Source: Penicillium oxalicum (taxonomy: Eukaryota > Ascomycota > Eurotiomycetes > Eurotiales > Aspergillaceae). From it: DNA of 64,000 nucleotides. The translations under genes and the position numbers were made by a program. Under the pieces are notes generated by a model. It did no database searches. It saw only the letters and a list, made by a program, of their open reading frames with translations, and was not told the origin of the DNA. Shown here piece by piece: positions 60,974 through 64,000 of the stretch. Positions within the stretch are counted from its first letter, which is position 1; the number at the start of each line of letters is the position of its first letter. The stretch is taken from contig NC_064654.1 of assembly GCF_001723175.1 (NCBI RefSeq), positions 2,728,001 to 2,792,000 of the forward strand, given 5' to 3'.

Positions 60974-63036
60974 ATGATGACATTGGCTACACAAATTCCG
61001 GTTGTGATTGGGGTTGGAGACCTCAAAAACAGATCGACTCGTCTTGAAGATGCATTTGAACCGCTAGATCTCATGGTGCAGGCCATCTCGGTGGCTTTGC
61101 AAGATACAGGATTGTCAAGCGAGAGTGCACAGTCCCTCCAGCAAATGGTGGATAGTATCTCAATTGTGGCAAATTGGACGTGGCCCTATCCCAATACTCC
61201 CAAACTACTTCGCGACAAATTGAAGTGTCGGGCGACGTATCTTCATGAGAGTGAGCACGGCGGTCATTCACCCGCCGAGCTGTTTGACGAAGCGGCGCGA
61301 CGCATTGCCCACGGTCATAGCAAAGTCGCCGTAGTGACCGGTGGAGAGGCTCTCGCTTCATGTAAGACACAATCTTTATCCACAGGGGATTCTCTTGTCC
61401 CAGGCTGACGATGAAATGCAGTGGGCGCATTTCAAGCGGCGAAGAAATTCCCACCTCCGGGGTGGACGCAGTTGGATGATTATACCTCCATTTGGGAGAA
61501 GGAGCACAAGCAGAGTATGTCAAATGTTCATACCTGGTGCAGTTTTTGAATTCACCTTTGCATCTTGATACTGACCGCGTCTCAGATCTTGCCGCCAACT
61601 ATGGACTTGGCCTACCGACTCAGGTCTACGCGATGTATGAAGCAGCGCTCAGAGCGCACCGAGGTCAAAGCCTCGCGGAGAATCACCACGAATCGAGTGA
61701 GCTGTATGCCGAGTATGCCCGTGTCGCAGCACAGAACCCCATTGCATGGACCCATGGGAAAGAACCCGATTCTGCAGAGAAAATTGGCAAAGTGACCAAG
61801 AAGAACCGAATGATTTGCCTTCCATGTGGGTGCTTCCTTGACTTCTTTCCCCGCCCCCACTCGTTTCGAAAGACAAGATTGAGTATGTCCTTGATATTGA
61901 CACGGAAACAGATCCGCTGGTGATGAATGCATTCAATACCGTCAACATGTCCGCGGCGTGTATTCTCACTTCCCTTGACCATGCGCGAGAACTGGGCGTG
62001 GCTGAATCTCGCTTGATTTTCCCACTCGGGGGCGCGGGCATTCATGACCATGAGAACTGTAAGACAAACATCGAGCATTCCATGACCTTTTGATGCAAGA
62101 GATCTGGTTTCTGACAAGACCACAGTCTACGAGCGGAGCTCGTTCTTCCATAGCCAAAGCCTATCCTCTTGTCTTGATGCGACTCTGGCAGTTTCAAATG
62201 TGAAGACCGCAGAGATTGATCTCTTCGATTTTTATTCGTGAGTGAGCCGGGAAAGAACCGTTCAATATCTCGGATAGTACGAGTCCCACTTGCTAAATGA
62301 TGCTCTGCAGATGTTTCCCGATAGTTCCCAAGTTGGCCTCCCTGCACCTGGGGATCCCGATTCATGGAGGAGCGCGACCAACCACCTTGCTTGGGGGGTT
62401 GACTTCATTCGGTGGAGCCGGTAACAATTACTCGATGCATGTATGTTGAAAAAGATGAAAATCGATCTCTCCCCACAAAGCCCTTTCGATTCCCGCACAG
62501 CAGTTGACGAAATATCAATGCTTCAAGGCAATTACAGAAATGGTCCGCCAGCTGCGTAGTGGTCGCCACGGCCAGCTCGGTTTAGTTCTAGCCAACGGTG
62601 GTGTCCTCTCACATCATCATGCAGTCTGCCTTTCACGAAATGCCCGAAGCGACGGGACTCCCTACCCCGGTCGAAATCCTCTGTCTTTGCGAGTCCGCGA
62701 TGCTCAGCCTCGAATCGTCGAGCGCGCGCAAGGGAATGCACGGATTGAGGTGAGTCCATTTTACTCCATTTTTTCCGCAACCTCGCAAGTATTGGCGATA
62801 CTGATCGTACCGTACAGACTTATACCGTTCAATACGAGCGAGACGGATCGCCTCTTGTGGGCTTTGTGCTGGGACGTCGGGACCAAGATGGCGCGCGGTT
62901 CATCGCCGTTACGACGGTCGGGTCGAGTTTGAAAGCGCTTGGTGCTGCTAGTGAGCAGATTGGAAGATCTATTTGGGTCGATTTTGACGAGGACATGGGT
63001 CGGAATACTTTTAAAGTATTGGAAGCTAGGCTGTAG
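60974..63036 (+). CDS. Thiolase-like (acetyl-CoA acetyltransferase-like) protein, probably peroxisomal
   Basis: The gene has eight exons: 60974-61361, 61422-61514, 61586-61825, 61912-62058, 62126-62237, 62311-62440, 62528-62749 and 62818-63036, giving 516 aa. It belongs to the thiolase superfamily, in the branch with an extra C-terminal domain (thiolase-like protein type 1). Landmarks are PVVIGVGDLKNR at the start, LFDEAARRIAHGHSKVAVVT, LPTQVYAMYEAALRAHRG, VMNAFNTVNMSAACIL, IDLFDFYSCFPIVPKLA, TLLGGLTSFGGAGNNYSMH and LVLANGGVLSHHHAVCLS. The usual nucleophilic Cys motif of thiolases is not visible: the matching region reads YLHESEHGGHSPAELFDEA. It may therefore lack classical thiolase activity. 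The C-terminus LEARL fits a PTS1 peroxisomal signal. A start one codon later (MTLATQ) is equally possible. Confidence 0.9.
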
Positions 63037-63203
63037 GAGTTTGGGTTGTACACAAATATGATGATGTTTCCTCCGACTGTCCCGAATGCCTCGAATTTAT
63101 CCCCACTGGATAAAACTGAGAATACAATATGATTCTGAACGTACGAGGGATGGAAAAAAAAAACTCATTGTATTCTTGGTCTTTATTCCCCCCATCTCAG
63201 AAA
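63037..63203. other. Short convergent intergenic region
   Basis: The 167 bp between the stop codons of the thiolase-like and enoyl-CoA hydratase genes must hold both polyadenylation regions. The transcripts probably overlap at their ends. Confidence 0.5.
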
Positions 63204-64000
63204 CTACAACTTGGACGCCACCCACTGCGGCTGCTTCTTCGCCGCAAACGCCTCCAAGCCAATCCTGAGATTCTCCGAAGCGAGCAACCCTCGACCATAC
63301 TTTTCCGCCGTAATCTTGTCGGCTTCTATCGTACTGGCCGTCTCCCATGACTCGCGAAGCCCCGAGCGCGACACGATAATGGCATCGGGAGATTTGTTGG
63401 CAATCTCCTTGGCCATCTCCAGAGCTTCATCGAGGACTGATTCGTGAGATTGAGCGATGCGGTTGATCAATCTCAGGGAGAGAGCCTCCTGGGCGGGAAC
63501 ACGACGACCGGTCAGCGCCAGTTCGGTGCCGATTCTCATACCGCAGTCGCGCACGATCCGTGAGAGCCCTCCGGCTCCTGCGTACAGTCCGCGCAGGACT
63601 TCGGGAAGTCCGAAATACGCCTGGGGCGAGGCGACGATGAGATCACTAAATAAATCACGAGGCGGGGTGTAACTGTTAGTTATTTTTCCCCTTTCTTCTT
63701 CCCCTTCTTCTCTCCCACTTTCCAAGGCAGCCAAGACGCACCAATTCAAACAGATTTCAAATCCACCACCCAAGGCGAGTCCGTTCACCGCGGCAATGAC
63801 GGGCTTTTTACCGCGTCGTTGACTCAGTCCAGCAAATCCACCTTCGGCAACCTTGTTCGGCCGGGTCTCGTCGCCGCGACTAATGTCCCGTTGCTCGAGC
63901 AAGTCGGCACCTGCGCAAAAGGCCTTGCTCCCTTTCCCGGTAATGATGCCCACCCGCATCGACGGCTCATTGTCCATCCAATTCCAGAGCGCTGTACCTT
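63204..64000 (-). CDS. Enoyl-CoA hydratase/isomerase family protein, 5' end outside the window
   Basis: A crotonase-fold enzyme of acyl-CoA metabolism, probably peroxisomal. The visible exons are 64000-63742 (running off the window) and 63645-63204; the intron 63646-63741 joins EICLN to CDLIVASPQ. The two oxyanion-hole segments are present: AFCAGADLLEQRD and AVNGLALGGGFEICLN. The conserved Glu is in YFGLPEVLRGLYAGAGGLSR. The C-terminal helix region ends LEAFAAKKQPQWVASKL, and the final SKL is a canonical PTS1 peroxisomal signal. The first visible codons continue the family sequence (LWNWMDNEPSMRVGIITG), so the true start lies upstream beyond 64000. The partner gene across 167 bp is also predicted peroxisomal. 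Confidence 0.94.
   Translation of the reverse strand, partial: GTALWNWMDNEPSMRVGIITGKGSKAFCAGADLLEQRDISRGDETRPNKVAEGGFAGLSQRRGKKPVIAAVNGLALGGGFEICLNWCVLAALESGREEGEEERGKITNSYTPPRDLFSDLIVASPQAYFGLPEVLRGLYAGAGGLSRIVRDCGMRIGTELALTGRRVPAQEALSLRLINRIAQSHESVLDEALEMAKEIANKSPDAIIVSRSGLRESWETASTIEADKITAEKYGRGLLASENLRIGLEAFAAKKQPQWVASKL

Overview
The window is nuclear DNA of a filamentous ascomycete, most likely a eurotialean fungus (Aspergillus/Penicillium relatives). The reasons are short GT..AG introns (57-290 nt) with CTAAC-like branch points, pyrimidine-rich leaders, and protein sequences that closely resemble Aspergillus versions of BimG/Glc7, SarA, SulP sulfate permease, Vts1, TFIIIA and TFIIIC. 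There is no sign of an operon, phage, CRISPR array or bacterial DNA. From memory, part of the order (patatin lipase, LRR protein, PP1, Sar1) resembles a conserved block on A. fumigatus chromosome 1; this needs a synteny search.

Layout. A patatin-type lipid hydrolase (minus) lies at 0.25-2.4 kb with one apparent frameshift. A gene-free stretch of about 9.7 kb follows. Then come an LRR protein (12.1-14.6 kb, plus), the PP1 catalytic subunit (17.8-19.2 kb, plus), the COPII GTPase Sar1 (21.0-22.3 kb, minus) and a DUF2457-type acidic protein (23.3-25.6 kb, minus). A second gene-free stretch of about 10.9 kb runs to 36.6 kb. The right half is denser: TFIIIC subunit Tfc4 (minus), Vts1 (plus), EMC6 (plus), SulP sulfate permease (minus), NatB catalytic subunit Naa20 (plus), an MFS monocarboxylate-type transporter (minus), RNA polymerase subunit Rpb6 (minus), TFIIIA (plus, four apparent frameshifts), a thiolase-like protein (plus) and an enoyl-CoA hydratase/isomerase (minus, cut by the window end).

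How the genes relate. Most are unlinked housekeeping functions: ER and secretory pathway (Sar1, EMC6), phosphatase signalling (PP1), post-transcriptional control (Vts1), N-terminal acetylation (Naa20) and sulfate uptake. Two local themes stand out. Three parts of the RNA polymerase III system (Tfc4, TFIIIA and the shared subunit Rpb6) lie within 24 kb, and Rpb6 and TFIIIA share a 251-bp divergent promoter. At the right edge, the convergent thiolase-like and enoyl-CoA hydratase proteins both end in peroxisomal PTS1 tripeptides (ARL and SKL), and the thiolase-like promoter carries two FarA-type CCGAGG motifs.

The most unusual observation is the TFIIIA gene. Its zinc-finger reading frame is conserved but switches frame four times, each time as if one base were missing, while almost every other gene here reads cleanly. 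Also unusual are the very long poly-C/poly-G tracts, a recurring ACTGTACAGT-like palindrome in non-coding DNA, and two large gene deserts. I found no tRNA, rRNA or transposon that I could defend, and no gene set that amounts to a clearly new biological system.
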